Source: Hyphomicrobiales bacterium
GTDB taxonomy: Bacteria; Pseudomonadota; Alphaproteobacteria; Rhizobiales; Rhizobiaceae
Length of the DNA: 64,000 nucleotides
Assembly: GCA_900468285.1 (NCBI GenBank)
Contig: UBTF01000004.1
Location: 26,986 to 90,985, forward strand
Reading direction: 5' to 3'
Below the pieces are notes generated by a model, which saw nothing but the letters and a program-made list of their open reading frames with translations, was not told the DNA's origin and did no database searches. Positions 1-8,865 of this stretch are shown piece by piece. The position numbers and the translations under genes are program-made. Positions within the stretch are counted from its first letter, which is position 1, and the number at the start of each line of letters is the position of its first letter.

Positions 1-144
1 TTCAAGGATGATGGTTTCGGCTCTCTGGTCTGCCTCGGTGACCGGCGAACAATCGTTCTTGTAGGTGACGTGAGGCCCTGCCGAGTGAACCGCCATGATT
101 TCCCGGCCTGCCTTCAAGGTCGCCGCAGTCAAAATGTCGAGCAT
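1..144 (-). CDS. cysQ: 3'(2'),5'-bisphosphate nucleotidase CysQ, N-terminal fragment
   Basis: The reverse strand from an ATG at 144 reads MLDILTAATL and continues open to the window edge, giving 48 residues. It carries the SPVTEADQRAE stretch that is typical of the N-terminus of CysQ in the inositol monophosphatase superfamily, where Asp and Glu residues bind Mg2+. CysQ removes a phosphate from 3'-phosphoadenosine 5'-phosphate, recycling a by-product of sulfate assimilation. An AAAGGGA stretch lies five bases before the ATG. The gene is cut by the window, so the catalytic core is not visible. A different inositol-monophosphatase family member is possible, but the N-terminal match is good. Confidence 0.8.
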   Translation of the reverse strand, partial: MLDILTAATLKAGREIMAVHSAGPHVTYKNDCSPVTEADQRAETIILE

Positions 145-488
145 GGAGGTCCCTTTGCCGGTCGTGCTTTCTCAGCGACACGACATACGCTCTTGAGCGC
201 CGCATGACAACGCGAGCAATCTGATGGATCAAATATATCTCAGCATAGTGCTGCAACGTGTCGCGCAAGCTGCTTTTTACGGCAGGATCTGCCAAAAATA
301 TGGTCGTTATGTGCCTTGCTTCGGCATTCGATGGGGAAATCCTAAATAATAAGCTGTTTTACAGATTTTTGACTTCACATTTCTTTCGAACGCGATATGG
401 GTTTTAACCAAGGGGGACAGAAAATGCAGCCCCCGGCATCAACATAAAACGAGACCTGTTCCGTTGAGAGTGGGTCCGGGGGAAAGAT
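145..488. other. Intergenic region between cysQ and livH
   Basis: This gap of 344 bases separates two divergent genes and should hold both promoters. A TTGACT at 369-374 with GATATG about 19 bases further is a weak candidate promoter for livH. A GGGGGAA ribosome binding site lies just before the livH ATG. I see no RNA gene, repeat or convincing small ORF. Confidence 0.4.
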
Positions 489-1391
489 ATGGAGTACTTT
501 ATCCAGCAGCTCATAAACGGGCTGACTCTTGGATCGATCTATGGCCTTATCGCAATTGGCTATACGATGGTTTACGGCATTATCGGCATGATAAACTTCG
601 CCCATGGCGATATATTCATGCTTGGCGGCTTTGCCGCATTGATCGTCTTCCTTATTCTTACATCGTTCTTTGCAGGCATTCCCGTCGTCATCCTTCTTCT
701 GGTGATGATGGTGGTTGCAATGCTGATGACCGGCCTGTGGAACTGGGCCATCGAGCGCGTGGCATATCGGCCGTTGCGCGGTTCGTTCCGGCTCGCGCCA
801 TTGATTACCGCCATCGGTATGTCGATTGCCCTGTCCAACTTCATTCAGGTAACGCAGGGCCCGCGCAACAAGCCGATCCCGGCACTTGTTACTGATGTCT
901 ACCATTTCGGCGCCATCACCATCTCGCTCAAGCAGTTGCTGATCGTCGTCATCACCTCCGTGCTTCTGTTTGCCTTCTGGTACATCGTCAACAAGACGCC
1001 GCTTGGCCGCGCCCAGCGTGCGACCGAGCAGGACCGCAAGATGGCCGCCCTTTTGGGTGTGGATGTGGATCGCACGATTTCCATCACCTTCGTCATGGGT
1101 GCTGCACTGGCTGCCGTGGCGGGTACCATGTACCTCATGTACTACGGCGTCGCCTCCTTCAACGATGGCTTCATTCCAGGCGTCAAGGCGTTTACGGCAG
1201 CCGTTCTGGGCGGCATCGGTTCGCTTCCTGGCGCCGTGCTGGGTGGCCTGCTCATCGGCCTCATCGAGAGCCTGTGGTCAGCCTATTTCTCCATCGCCTA
1301 CAAGGATGTCGCAGCCTTCGGAATCCTGGCATTCGTGTTGATTTTCAAGCCGACCGGTATTCTGGGCCGTCCGGAAGTCGAGAAGGTTTGA
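489..1391 (+). CDS. livH: Branched-chain amino acid ABC transporter permease LivH
   Basis: The 300-residue product is an integral membrane permease of the LivH family, one half of the membrane channel for leucine, isoleucine and valine import. The opening segment with LTLGSIYGLIAIGYTMVYG, followed by GMINFAHGD and GGFAAL, is the family hallmark. About eight hydrophobic segments follow and the C-terminus has the GGIGSLPGAVLGG loop thought to meet the ATPase. It is the first gene of a tightly packed livHMGF run, four bases before livM. A GGGGGAA sequence sits just ahead of the ATG. The substrate range is inferred; rhizobial members also carry other amino acids. Confidence 0.93.
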   Translation: MEYFIQQLINGLTLGSIYGLIAIGYTMVYGIIGMINFAHGDIFMLGGFAALIVFLILTSFFAGIPVVILLLVMMVVAMLMTGLWNWAIERVAYRPLRGSFRLAPLITAIGMSIALSNFIQVTQGPRNKPIPALVTDVYHFGAITISLKQLLIVVITSVLLFAFWYIVNKTPLGRAQRATEQDRKMAALLGVDVDRTISITFVMGAALAAVAGTMYLMYYGVASFNDGFIPGVKAFTAAVLGGIGSLPGAVLGGLLIGLIESLWSAYFSIAYKDVAAFGILAFVLIFKPTGILGRPEVEKV

Positions 1392-1395
1392 TATC

Positions 1396-2793
1396 ATGGC
1401 GAACATTGCTTCCGAAAATGGATCATCCGATTCGAACCTCATGGCGCAAGCTGTAAAAGAGGGTCTCTTTGCGGGCGTCGTCTCGCTGGGAATGTTCATT
1501 CTCTATGTCGGTGTCGTGACCTATCAGGACATCAACAACCAGCTGATCTGGGGCACGCGCTGGGGCCTTCTGGCGATCTTCGTTGGAATTGCAGCCATTG
1601 GCCGGTTCCTGGTCGTCGGCTTCATCCGTCCGCATCTCAATCGCCGCAAGCTGGCGAAAGCGAAGTCGGGCGTGCTGGAGATTTCCGAAGAGAAGGGCTT
1701 TTTTCATAAGCACTTCCTGAAGATTGCCCTCGTTTTCCTGCTGATCTATCCCGCAATCGCCGTCGGTCTCTTCGGTTATCAGGGCTCCCTCAAGCTGGTC
1801 GACAACTTCGGGATCCAGATCCTGATTTATGTGATGCTGGCCTGGGGTCTGAACATCGTGGTCGGCCTCGCTGGTCTGCTGGACCTCGGCTATGTCGCCT
1901 TCTACGCCGTCGGTGCCTATTCCTATGCACTGCTGTCCAGCTACTTTGGCCTGTCTTTCTGGGTGCTGTTGCCAATGGCCGGCATATTGGCGGCTTTCTG
2001 GGGCATCATCCTTGGTTTCCCGGTCCTGCGTCTGCGCGGTGACTACCTTGCCATCGTCACGCTTGCCTTCGGTGAGATCATCCGCCTCGTCCTGCTCAAC
2101 TGGACCGAGGTGACGAAGGGAACCTTCGGTATTTCCGGCATCGCCAAGGCATCCGTCTTCGGCATCTGGTCTTTCGATGTCGGCGCGCCCAACAATTTCG
2201 CCAAGGCTTTCGGCCTGTCGATGTCGTCGGCCTATTACAAGATCTTCCTCTTCTACGTCATTCTGCTGCTGTGCATGTTGACCGCCTATGTGACGATCAA
2301 GCTGCGCCGCATGCCGATTGGTCGCGCATGGGAAGCATTGCGTGAAGATGAAATCGCCTGCCGTTCGCTTGGCATCGACACCGTCAAGACCAAGCTGACC
2401 GCCTTTGCGACCGGTGCCATGTTCGGTGGCTTTGCGGGCTCCTTCTTTGCCGCACGTCAGGGATTCGTCTCGCCAGAAAGCTTCGTCTTCCTGGAATCGG
2501 CCGTCATTCTCGCTATCGTCGTTCTCGGCGGCATGGGATCTCTGACGGGTATCGCCATCGCCGCCGTCGTCATGGTCGGCGGCACCGAGCTGCTGCGCGA
2601 GATGGAATTCCTCAAGCACGTCTTCGGCAATGACTTCACGCCGGAACTTTACCGCATGCTGCTGTTCGGTCTGGCGATGGTCATCGTCATGTTGTTCAAA
2701 CCGCGCGGTTTCGTCGGTTCGCGTGAACCAACGGCCTTCCTGAAAGAGCGCAAGTCGGTCTCCGGCAGCTTCACCAAGGAAGGTCACGGCTGA
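1396..2793 (+). CDS. livM: Branched-chain amino acid ABC transporter permease LivM
   Basis: The 465-residue protein is the second membrane permease of the importer. Its N-terminal about 130 residues form an extension with two or three hydrophobic segments, as in rhizobial LivM proteins that exceed 400 residues. The core has the LivM signature around [21 protein letters not shown] and, later, [17 protein letters not shown], the cytoplasmic coupling loop. It pairs with LivH in the inner membrane. Its stop codon overlaps the next ATG by one base (TGATG), which indicates translational coupling. The long ORF on the opposite strand (1423-2820) is a codon-bias shadow. Confidence 0.93.
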   Translation: MANIASENGSSDSNLMAQAVKEGLFAGVVSLGMFILYVGVVTYQDINNQLIWGTRWGLLAIFVGIAAIGRFLVVGFIRPHLNRRKLAKAKSGVLEISEEKGFFHKHFLKIALVFLLIYPAIAVGLFGYQGSLKLVDNFGIQILIYVMLAWGLNIVVGLAGLLDLGYVAFYAVGAYSYALLSSYFGLSFWVLLPMAGILAAFWGIILGFPVLRLRGDYLAIVTLAFGEIIRLVLLNWTEVTKGTFGISGIAKASVFGIWSFDVGAPNNFAKAFGLSMSSAYYKIFLFYVILLLCMLTAYVTIKLRRMPIGRAWEALREDEIACRSLGIDTVKTKLTAFATGAMFGGFAGSFFAARQGFVSPESFVFLESAVILAIVVLGGMGSLTGIAIAAVVMVGGTELLREMEFLKHVFGNDFTPELYRMLLFGLAMVIVMLFKPRGFVGSREPTAFLKERKSVSGSFTKEGHG

Positions 2794-3659
2794 TGGCTTC
2801 CGGAAACACTGCAATGACAAAAGACACCATTCTCAAGGTCGAGCATCTCTCCATGAAGTTCGGCGGCCTGATGGCCATCAACGACTTCTCCTTCGAGGCT
2901 CGTCGCGGCGAAATCACCGCTCTGATCGGACCGAACGGAGCCGGCAAAACGACCGTGTTCAACTGCATCACCGGCTTTTACAAGCCGACGATGGGCATGA
3001 TCACCATGCGGCGCAAGACGGGCGAGGAGCATCTCCTCGAGCGTCTGCCCGATTTCGAGATCACCAAGAAAGCCAAGGTTGCGCGCACTTTCCAGAACAT
3101 CCGGCTGTTTTCCGGCCTGACTGTTCTGGAAAATCTTCTGGTTGCCCAGCACAACACGCTGATGAAGGCATCGGGTTATACGATCCTGGGGCTTCTGGGA
3201 TTGCCGACCTACAGCAAGGCTGCCGGTGCGGCGATCGAAAAGGCCAAATACTGGCTGGACAAGGCAGAGCTGACCGATCGTGCAGACGATCCGGCTGGCG
3301 ATCTTCCCTATGGCGCGCAGCGTCGTCTGGAAATTGCCCGCGCCATGTGCACCGAGCCGGAACTGCTGTGCCTGGACGAGCCTGCTGCGGGTCTCAACCC
3401 GAAGGAATCGCTGGCGCTTAACAATCTTTTGCGCGGCATCCGGGCCGAAGGCACGTCATTGCTTCTCATCGAACACGACATGTCCGTCGTCATGGAGATT
3501 TCGGATCACGTCGTGGTGCTGGAATATGGCCAGAAGATTTCCGATGGAACGCCTGATCACGTGAAGAACGACCCCAAGGTCATCGCCGCCTATCTCGGTG
3601 TCGAAGATGATGAAGTGGAAGAAGTGATTGCAGAAGAACTCGGCGGGGGGACGGTCTGA
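2793..3659 (+). CDS. livG: Branched-chain amino acid ABC transporter ATP-binding protein LivG
   Basis: A cytoplasmic ABC ATPase of 288 residues that energises the LivHM channel. Walker A is GPNGAGKT, the signature is the LPYGAQRR variant usual for LivG, and Walker B is [13 protein letters not shown] followed by the H-loop LIEHDMSVV. The first ATG overlaps the livM stop by one base. A second in-frame ATG at 2814 begins [11 protein letters not shown], which resembles the usual LivG start, so the true protein may be seven residues shorter. The acidic C-terminal tail is slightly longer than in E. coli LivG. It overlaps livF by one base. Confidence 0.93.
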   Translation: MASGNTAMTKDTILKVEHLSMKFGGLMAINDFSFEARRGEITALIGPNGAGKTTVFNCITGFYKPTMGMITMRRKTGEEHLLERLPDFEITKKAKVARTFQNIRLFSGLTVLENLLVAQHNTLMKASGYTILGLLGLPTYSKAAGAAIEKAKYWLDKAELTDRADDPAGDLPYGAQRRLEIARAMCTEPELLCLDEPAAGLNPKESLALNNLLRGIRAEGTSLLLIEHDMSVVMEISDHVVVLEYGQKISDGTPDHVKNDPKVIAAYLGVEDDEVEEVIAEELGGGTV

Positions 3660-4387
3660 TGTCCGGTGAACCCCTTCTCAAAGTCCAGAACGTCGAAACC
3701 TATTATGGCAACATTCGTGCGCTGGCCGGTGTCGATGTCGTCGTCAACCGCGGCGAAATCGTCAGCCTTATCGGCGCCAATGGTGCAGGCAAGTCAACCC
3801 TGATGATGACGATCTGCGGCAGCCCGCAGGCGCGCACCGGCTCGGTGATTTTCGATGGCGAAGACATTACGAAAATTCCGACACACCTGATCGCGCGACG
3901 CCGCATCGCGCAGTCTCCTGAGGGACGTCGCATCTTCCCGCGCATGACCGTTCTGGAAAATCTCCAGATGGGCGCCAATCTGGACAATCTCAAGCATTTC
4001 AAAGAGGACGTGGAAAAGATCTTCACGATGTTCCCTCGTCTGAAAGAGCGGCAGAGCCAGCGCGGCGGCACGCTTTCGGGTGGCGAGCAGCAGATGTTGT
4101 CCATCGGTCGTGCGCTGATGTCGCGGCCGAAGCTGCTGTTGCTGGATGAGCCTTCGCTTGGTCTCGCGCCGCTGATCGTCAAGGGCATTTTCGAGGCGAT
4201 CAAGACCCTCAACAAGGAGGAAGGTCTAACCGTGTTCCTCGTGGAGCAGAACGCCTTCGCAGCCTTGAAGCTTTCAGACCGTGCCTATGTGATGGTCAAT
4301 GGCAAGGTCACGATGAGCGGGTCGGGCAAGGAGCTTCTGGCCAATCCGGAAGTGCGCGCAGCCTATCTCGAAGGCGGTCGCCACTAA
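3659..4387 (+). CDS. livF: Branched-chain amino acid ABC transporter ATP-binding protein LivF
   Basis: The 242-residue second ATPase of the importer, of usual LivF length. It has Walker A GANGAGKS, the signature LSGGEQQM, Walker B LLLLDEPSLGLAP and the H-loop LVEQNAFAAL. LivF and LivG form a heterodimer on the cytoplasmic face of LivHM. It starts on an ATG that overlaps the livG stop (TGATG), so the four transport genes form one translationally coupled operon. After its stop there is a gap of about 160 bases before the next small gene. No terminator is visible in that gap, so downstream genes may be co-transcribed. Confidence 0.93.
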   Translation: MSGEPLLKVQNVETYYGNIRALAGVDVVVNRGEIVSLIGANGAGKSTLMMTICGSPQARTGSVIFDGEDITKIPTHLIARRRIAQSPEGRRIFPRMTVLENLQMGANLDNLKHFKEDVEKIFTMFPRLKERQSQRGGTLSGGEQQMLSIGRALMSRPKLLLLDEPSLGLAPLIVKGIFEAIKTLNKEEGLTVFLVEQNAFAALKLSDRAYVMVNGKVTMSGSGKELLANPEVRAAYLEGGRH

Positions 4388-4547
4388 GACTATCCGCGTC
4401 CGCCTCGCGGGCGCGGATCGATACGGCCCCCGGTTGTCTGGCATCGGCACGGGCAAAAGACATAACAATAATGCCTGCCGGGAAACGGCGGGCGAGAAAC
4501 AAAGGCAGGTCTGCGGCAAATTGCCAAAGGCGCTGATGGGGAAAAAG

Positions 4548-4901
4548 ATGCAGGGACTTTTTTTCGAAAGTGACAGCGGTGTTCGCTACGTGCTGCGCGG
4601 ACTGGTTGTTCTTCTCGGTTTCTGGACGGCATGGCGGACCGGAAAGTCGGTTGCCGACAGCTGGGACGAATATCCGCGTGTGGTTATCTACACGCTTCTC
4701 CTGGGTGTTGTGATGCGCTTTCTGCACCATGCGCTCTTTGCAGGGCCCATGCTGGACGGCTTCTACTACCTGATGGACGTGGTCGTTCTGCTGGCTTTTG
4801 CAACGGTTGGTTTCCGCATGAGACGCACCAGCCAGATGGTCAATAACTACTATTGGCTCTACGACCGAACTTCATCATTTTCTTATAAGAAGAAAGATTG
4901 A
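4548..4901 (+). CDS. Small membrane protein, DUF6867-like, between livF and the binding protein
   Basis: A 117-residue protein starting MQGLFFESDSGVRYV. I chose ATG 4548 because GGGGA lies five bases upstream; an in-frame ATG at 4536 and a longer reading from 4434 are possible but have poorer initiation contexts. About three hydrophobic segments are visible (near RGLVVLLGFWTAW, VIYTLLLGVVMRFLHHALF and YYLMDVVVLLAFATVGF) and the C-terminus is polar with a QMVNNYYWLYDR stretch. From memory, a DUF6867-type small protein sits at this place in liv operons of several Rhizobiales. No biochemical function is known to me. Its position inside the transporter locus suggests an accessory role in the permease complex. 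Confidence 0.7.
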   Translation: MQGLFFESDSGVRYVLRGLVVLLGFWTAWRTGKSVADSWDEYPRVVIYTLLLGVVMRFLHHALFAGPMLDGFYYLMDVVVLLAFATVGFRMRRTSQMVNNYYWLYDRTSSFSYKKKD

Positions 4902-5016
4902 CAGCGGCGTTTTTCTGAATTCAGAATGCCCGCATGAGTGGAACAGCCTGAGCAGTTAAGGTGGGTGCTGAGCAGGCAGGGATAATCAACCCAACCATGG
5001 AACTGGGAGTAATATA

Positions 5017-6135
5017 ATGAAGAAGTCTCTTCTTTCCGCAGTTGCGCTGACCGCAATGGTCGCCTTCAGTGGTTCTGCCTGGGCTGACATTCTCGTCGGC
5101 GTTGGCGGCCCGCTGACCGGCCCGAATGCGGCTTTCGGCGCACAGCTCCAGAAGGGTGCTGAGCAGGCTGCGGCAGACATCAACGCTGCCGGCGGCATCA
5201 ACGGTGAACAGATCAAGATCGTACTCGGCGACGACGTATCCGACCCGAAGCAGGGTATCTCGGTTGCCAACAAGTTCGTTGCTGACGGCGTCAAGTTTGT
5301 CGTCGGTCACTTCAACTCCGGCGTTTCCATCCCTGCCTCCGAAGTCTACGCTGAAAACGGCATTCTCGAAATCACGCCAGCGGCGACCAACCCGGTCTTC
5401 ACCGAACGCGGCCTGTGGAACACATTCCGCACCTGCGGCCGTGATGACCAGCAGGGCGGCATTGCCGGCAAGTATCTTGCCGACAACTTCAAGGACGCCA
5501 AGGTTGCCATCATTCATGACAAGACACCTTACGGACAGGGTCTTGCCGATGAAACCAAGAAGGCTGCAAACGCTGCAGGCGTCAAGGAAGCCATTTATGA
5601 AGGCGTAAACGTCGGCGACAAGGACTTCTCGGCCCTCATCGCGAAGATGAAGGAAGCTGGCGTATCGGTCATCTATTGGGGTGGTCTCCACACCGAAGCT
5701 GGCCTCATCATCCGCCAGGCTGCCGACCAGGGTCTGAAGGCCAAGCTCGTTTCCGGTGACGGCATCGTTTCCAACGAACTTGCCTCCATCGCTGGCGACG
5801 CGGTTGAAGGCACGCTGAACACCTTCGGTCCTGATCCAACCATCAACCCTGCCAACAAGGATCTGGTTGCCAAGTTCAAGGCTGCTGGCTTCAACCCTGA
5901 AGCTTACACGCTTTACTCCTACGCTGCCGTACAGACGATCGCTGCTGCTGCAAAGGACGCAGGCTCGCTCGATCCTGAAGCCGTTGCTGCCGCCATGAAG
6001 AAGGGCAAGTTCTCCACCGTTCTCGGCGAACTCTCCTTCGACGAAAAGGGCGACCCGAAGCTTCCAGGCTACGTCATGTACGAGTGGAAGAAGGGCCCGG
6101 ACGGCAAGTACAGCTACTTCCAGCAGGGCATGTAA
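5017..6135 (+). CDS. Branched-chain amino acid ABC transporter substrate-binding protein (BraC/LivK type)
   Basis: The 372-residue periplasmic binding protein of the LivHMGF importer. A Sec signal peptide is clear (MKK, a hydrophobic core, then SAWA just before [12 protein letters not shown]). The mature protein follows the type I periplasmic-binding fold with [22 protein letters not shown] and [12 protein letters not shown], motifs shared with LivJ, LivK and rhizobial BraC. A purine-rich GGGAG motif lies about eight bases before the ATG. The gene has its own strong terminator (6159-6185) and its codon use is markedly optimised (runs of GGC, AAG and CTC), fitting high expression. The large minus-strand ORF over it is a shadow. 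Confidence 0.92.
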   Translation: MKKSLLSAVALTAMVAFSGSAWADILVGVGGPLTGPNAAFGAQLQKGAEQAAADINAAGGINGEQIKIVLGDDVSDPKQGISVANKFVADGVKFVVGHFNSGVSIPASEVYAENGILEITPAATNPVFTERGLWNTFRTCGRDDQQGGIAGKYLADNFKDAKVAIIHDKTPYGQGLADETKKAANAAGVKEAIYEGVNVGDKDFSALIAKMKEAGVSVIYWGGLHTEAGLIIRQAADQGLKAKLVSGDGIVSNELASIAGDAVEGTLNTFGPDPTINPANKDLVAKFKAAGFNPEAYTLYSYAAVQTIAAAAKDAGSLDPEAVAAAMKKGKFSTVLGELSFDEKGDPKLPGYVMYEWKKGPDGKYSYFQQGM

Positions 6136-6158
6136 TCCCCGCGAAATGGACGATGAGG

Positions 6159-6185
6159 AGCCCGGCAGAGATGCCGGGCTTTTTC
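6159..6185 (+). terminator. Rho-independent terminator of the liv locus
   Basis: A nine-base stem AGCCCGGCA (6159-6167) with a GAGA loop pairs with TGCCGGGCT and runs into TTTTTC. It lies 24 bases after the stop codon of the binding-protein gene. Confidence 0.85.
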
Positions 6186-6267
6186 TTGACCCCTGAGCAG
6201 GTGCCACAATGCTGCCAACAAAGCCCGCAACAAATGACCATCGATCATGCAATCAAAGGTGGCATTC

Positions 6268-6981
6268 ATGTTCTGGCGTTATGCCGCTGGCCTCATTGTT
6301 GTCGTTCTCCTGGCCGTCGACTTGTTCGGCCTTCATCTCTACAGCAAATCCCGCACATCCCAGTTGTTCGGCGAGATGGTCGCGAGGGTTGAGACCGCCA
6401 AGCCACTTGTCGCTCTGACGCTTGATGATGGACCATCGGCACGCTTTACCAATGATGTTCTGGCAATCCTTCGGGAGAGAGGTGCCAAGGCGACCTTTTT
6501 TCTGACTGGGAAGGAGGCGGGTGAAAATCTGGCGCAGACGAGGATGATCGTCAATGCGGGCCATGAGATCGGCAACCATTCCTATAGCCATGCGAACATG
6601 GCCTTCATGGGCCCCGCCAGCGTCAAGGACGAGGTGGAGCGTACCGATGCGGCCATTCGTGCTGCAGGCTATGAGGGCGAGATCCTGTTTCGCCCGCCCT
6701 TCGGCAAGAAACTTGTGAGCCTGCCCTGGTATCTTTCGCAGCATGGCAGAAAGACAATCATGTGGGATGTGGAGCCGGAATCCTATCCCGACCTCGCCGG
6801 TAACCCCGACGCCCTTGCCAAACACGTCATTGATCACGCGAAGAGCGGCTCGATCATTCTGTTGCATGTGATGTATCGCAGCCGCGACGTATCGCGTCAG
6901 GCCCTGCCGCTGATCATAGACGGATTGCGCCAGAAAGGTTTCGAGCTGGTGACCGTATCGCAGCTGCTTCAGGCACGTTGA
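6268..6981 (+). CDS. Polysaccharide deacetylase family protein (CE4, NodB homology domain)
   Basis: The 237-residue protein has one N-terminal membrane anchor (WRYAAGLIVVVLLAVDLFG) followed by a NodB-type deacetylase domain. The catalytic motifs are present: TLDDGPSA (metal-binding and base Asp pair), NHSYSH (metal histidines), RPPFG (motif 3), MWDVEP and the late ILLHVM histidine. Such enzymes remove N-acetyl groups from peptidoglycan or other N-acetylglucosamine polymers, outside the inner membrane. I chose ATG 6268 because AAAGGTGG lies just upstream; ATG 6247 would add seven residues. The genuine substrate cannot be told from sequence. It is not linked to nod genes and sits convergent with the following minus-strand gene. 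Confidence 0.85.
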   Translation: MFWRYAAGLIVVVLLAVDLFGLHLYSKSRTSQLFGEMVARVETAKPLVALTLDDGPSARFTNDVLAILRERGAKATFFLTGKEAGENLAQTRMIVNAGHEIGNHSYSHANMAFMGPASVKDEVERTDAAIRAAGYEGEILFRPPFGKKLVSLPWYLSQHGRKTIMWDVEPESYPDLAGNPDALAKHVIDHAKSGSIILLHVMYRSRDVSRQALPLIIDGLRQKGFELVTVSQLLQAR

Positions 6982-6988
6982 TCCTGGC

Positions 6989-7525
6989 TCAGCCCAGCAT
7001 TTCCAGAACCAGATCCGCACGCGCGCTGACACTGACTTTCGGAAGCACTACGGGGTCATAGGAAAGACCATGGTAATCGCGGAGCAACCGTTCGTACTCC
7101 GCAACAGCGGCGCTGAAATCATGCTGACGCTGTCCATCGGAGACATAGATTTCAGGCCATGGCGGTGTCAGGAAGACGCGGCTGTTGTAGCGGTGGCTGT
7201 TCCTCAACTCATGAAGCAGCCCGTCTGCGGCCACATCGTGTAGGGCAGAGGCTGCGTCCACCAAGCCCCGATCAAAAAACACCCAGCCTGTCGCAGGCGC
7301 ATTTTCGCGATCTTCGAGGGACATGGCGACGGCGCGACGGGCAAATGCTTCCATATCGATCCAGGGAAGGGCCGTACCCTGACCTGACGTTTCCTGCCTC
7401 ACGATGCGACGACCGGGCTCCACGACGGTCGCATGACCGCGCCTGGAAAGCTCTGCCAGAAGGGTGGATTTGCCACCACCCGAGCAGCCGGAAAGGATGA
7501 CCAGATTGTCTGCCCTGTGTCTCAT
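6989..7525 (-). CDS. Small P-loop NTPase (AAA_28-like)
   Basis: A cytoplasmic protein of about 178 residues with an N-terminal Walker A, SGCSGGGKST, and a later FFDRGLVDA that fits the Walker B/DRG motif of small kinase-like ATPases. The rest (WPEIYVSDGQRQHDF, EYERLLRDYHGL) matches the AAA_28 group of predicted ATPases, related to nicotinamide riboside kinase and deoxynucleoside kinase folds. I chose ATG 7525 because AGGAG sits eight bases upstream; ATG 7531 lies directly against that AGGAG. It stands alone, convergent with the deacetylase gene. The substrate is unknown. Confidence 0.75.
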   Translation of the reverse strand: MRHRADNLVILSGCSGGGKSTLLAELSRRGHATVVEPGRRIVRQETSGQGTALPWIDMEAFARRAVAMSLEDRENAPATGWVFFDRGLVDAASALHDVAADGLLHELRNSHRYNSRVFLTPPWPEIYVSDGQRQHDFSAAVAEYERLLRDYHGLSYDPVVLPKVSVSARADLVLEMLG

Positions 7526-7656
7526 ATCCATTCTCCTATACTATTGTACGCCAAGTGCTTTTTGAGCGTGGCAATATTACGCAGGATTAATATTTGGAGT
7601 TGGAACCCTTGGCGAGATCACGCGTTTGTCAGCAACCCAAACAAAAGGTCTCATCC

Positions 7657-7887
7657 ATGAAAACCATCCTCATCTCTTCCCTGATCGCCGTTTCTTCCTT
7701 CTTCACCTTTTCCGCGCCATCCTACGCTGAAACCGTAACGGTCACCACGACGCAGAAGGTACGTACGCCTATGCGCGAAGAGTACCGCCCGCGCCACCAC
7801 CGCGTTGCCCGCGATTGCTTTGTCAAGAAGGTGCGCACGCATCATCACGGCCGCGTGGTCGTGAAGGAAACGCGTATCTGCCGCTAA
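7657..7887 (+). CDS. Small secreted basic, histidine-rich protein
   Basis: A 76-residue predicted periplasmic protein. The N-terminus is a clean Sec signal peptide (MKTILISSLIAVSSFFTF, then SAPSYA before ETVTVT). The mature part has only about 52 residues, is strongly basic, contains the histidine clusters RPRHHR and THHHGR, and has two cysteines (RDCF and RICR) that could form one disulfide. ATG 7657 is chosen because the upstream in-frame extension lacks a signal-like sequence. A terminator follows directly. I do not recognise a family. Metal or nucleic-acid binding would fit the composition but is a guess. Confidence 0.65.
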   Translation: MKTILISSLIAVSSFFTFSAPSYAETVTVTTTQKVRTPMREEYRPRHHRVARDCFVKKVRTHHHGRVVVKETRICR

Positions 7888-7912
7888 AACCGGCATTTCG
7901 TAATGATAAAGG

Positions 7913-7940
7913 CGGGCGCTGCTTATGCGCCCGTTTTTTT
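7913..7940 (+). terminator. Rho-independent terminator
   Basis: The stem CGGGCGC (7913-7919) pairs with GCGCCCG (7927-7933) and is followed by eight Ts. It ends the small secreted-protein gene and reaches the stop codon of the convergent response-regulator gene. Confidence 0.85.
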
Positions 7941-8865
7941 ATGTGTCGTGCAGGATGTGCGCTGCCTTCACGGCTGCTGAGGCGCGGTTTTCCACGCCGA
8001 GCTTGACGTATATCTGCTCCAGATGCTTGTTGACCGTTCTTGCGGAAAGCCCGAGAATATCGGCGATATCCCGGTTGGCCTTTCCTTTTGCAATCCACAG
8101 CAGCACTTCGGATTCGCGCACGGTGAGGGCAAAATGTTGCCGCAGCAGCGCGTCGGCTGACTTGTCGCTGGCAGCTGTCAGACGAAACAGATGCTCGTCT
8201 GGCCCCATCGCGCCGAGAAACGTCAGTTGCAACATCGCCCCGTCCGCCGGCTGTATCGTCAGCGGTGCATCGCGAAGTGCATCATTGCCGCGGTCTGCCA
8301 GCCATTTTGAAATGTGGACAGAGACCATATCAAGCCCGTCATCGCGACCGGTTGCGGCATTGACCAGCCGCGTTGCCTGCGGTGTGGACCAGTGAATGGC
8401 ACCATTGGCGCGCACCGCCAGCAAATGTCGGCCTGCTGCGTCCAATGCGACCCGTGCGCTTTGGGCTGACCGGGCATTGGAGAGGTGAACGCGAATACGG
8501 GCGCGCAATTCGTCGATATTGATCGGCTTTGTCAGGTAGTCGACGCCACCGGAGCCGAGTGCCCTGACCACATGCTCGGTTTCCGTCAGCCCCGTCATGA
8601 AAATAACAGGGACCTGCGTGATCGCCGCATTGGATTTCAGCCGGATGCAGGTTTCAAATCCATCCATGGCGGGCATGACGGCATCCAGCAGGATGATGTC
8701 GGGGGTGATGCGTTCGGCAATGTTGAGGGCAGACTGGCCCGACGTTGCGATCAGGACGGAAAAGCCCGACTGCTCAAGCGCCTCGGTCAGAAAGCCCAGC
8801 GCATCCGGGCTGTCATCCACCAGAAGCACGATATCTTTCGCCAGCGCGGCAGACGGTACGCTCAT
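7939..8865 (-). CDS. LuxR/NarL-family response regulator paired with the NCS1-type kinase
   Basis: A 308-residue cytoplasmic transcription regulator. Residues about 12-125 form a receiver domain with the acidic pair VDDSP, the phospho-acceptor Asp near 61 in LLDAVMPAMDG and the conserved Lys in LTKPIN. A middle segment of about 100 residues resembles a degenerate PAS or ligand module. The C-terminus is a GerE/LuxR helix-turn-helix (LTVRESEVLLWIAKGKANRDIA, then SARTVNKHL). Its ATG overlaps the kinase stop as ATGA, so the two are translationally coupled. Family members of this type usually bind inverted heptamer repeats. A matching 7-2-7 element lies before urtA (15080-15095), so control of urea uptake is a reasonable inference. 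Confidence 0.9.
   Translation of the reverse strand: MSVPSAALAKDIVLLVDDSPDALGFLTEALEQSGFSVLIATSGQSALNIAERITPDIILLDAVMPAMDGFETCIRLKSNAAITQVPVIFMTGLTETEHVVRALGSGGVDYLTKPINIDELRARIRVHLSNARSAQSARVALDAAGRHLLAVRANGAIHWSTPQATRLVNAATGRDDGLDMVSVHISKWLADRGNDALRDAPLTIQPADGAMLQLTFLGAMGPDEHLFRLTAASDKSADALLRQHFALTVRESEVLLWIAKGKANRDIADILGLSARTVNKHLEQIYVKLGVENRASAAVKAAHILHDT

Noticed and set aside
2..295. 97-residue reading frame on the minus strand at the window start
   Set aside because: It is out of frame with the convincing CysQ N-terminus at 1-144 and shows low-complexity Arg/His-rich composition.
1423..2820. 465-residue frame opposite livM
   Set aside because: It is the complement of a strongly coding GC-rich gene, rich in Asp, Glu, Gln and His, with no family motif.
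4921..6252. 443-residue frame opposite the amino-acid binding protein
   Set aside because: It covers the whole of a well-recognised gene and its terminator, and has no recognisable domain.
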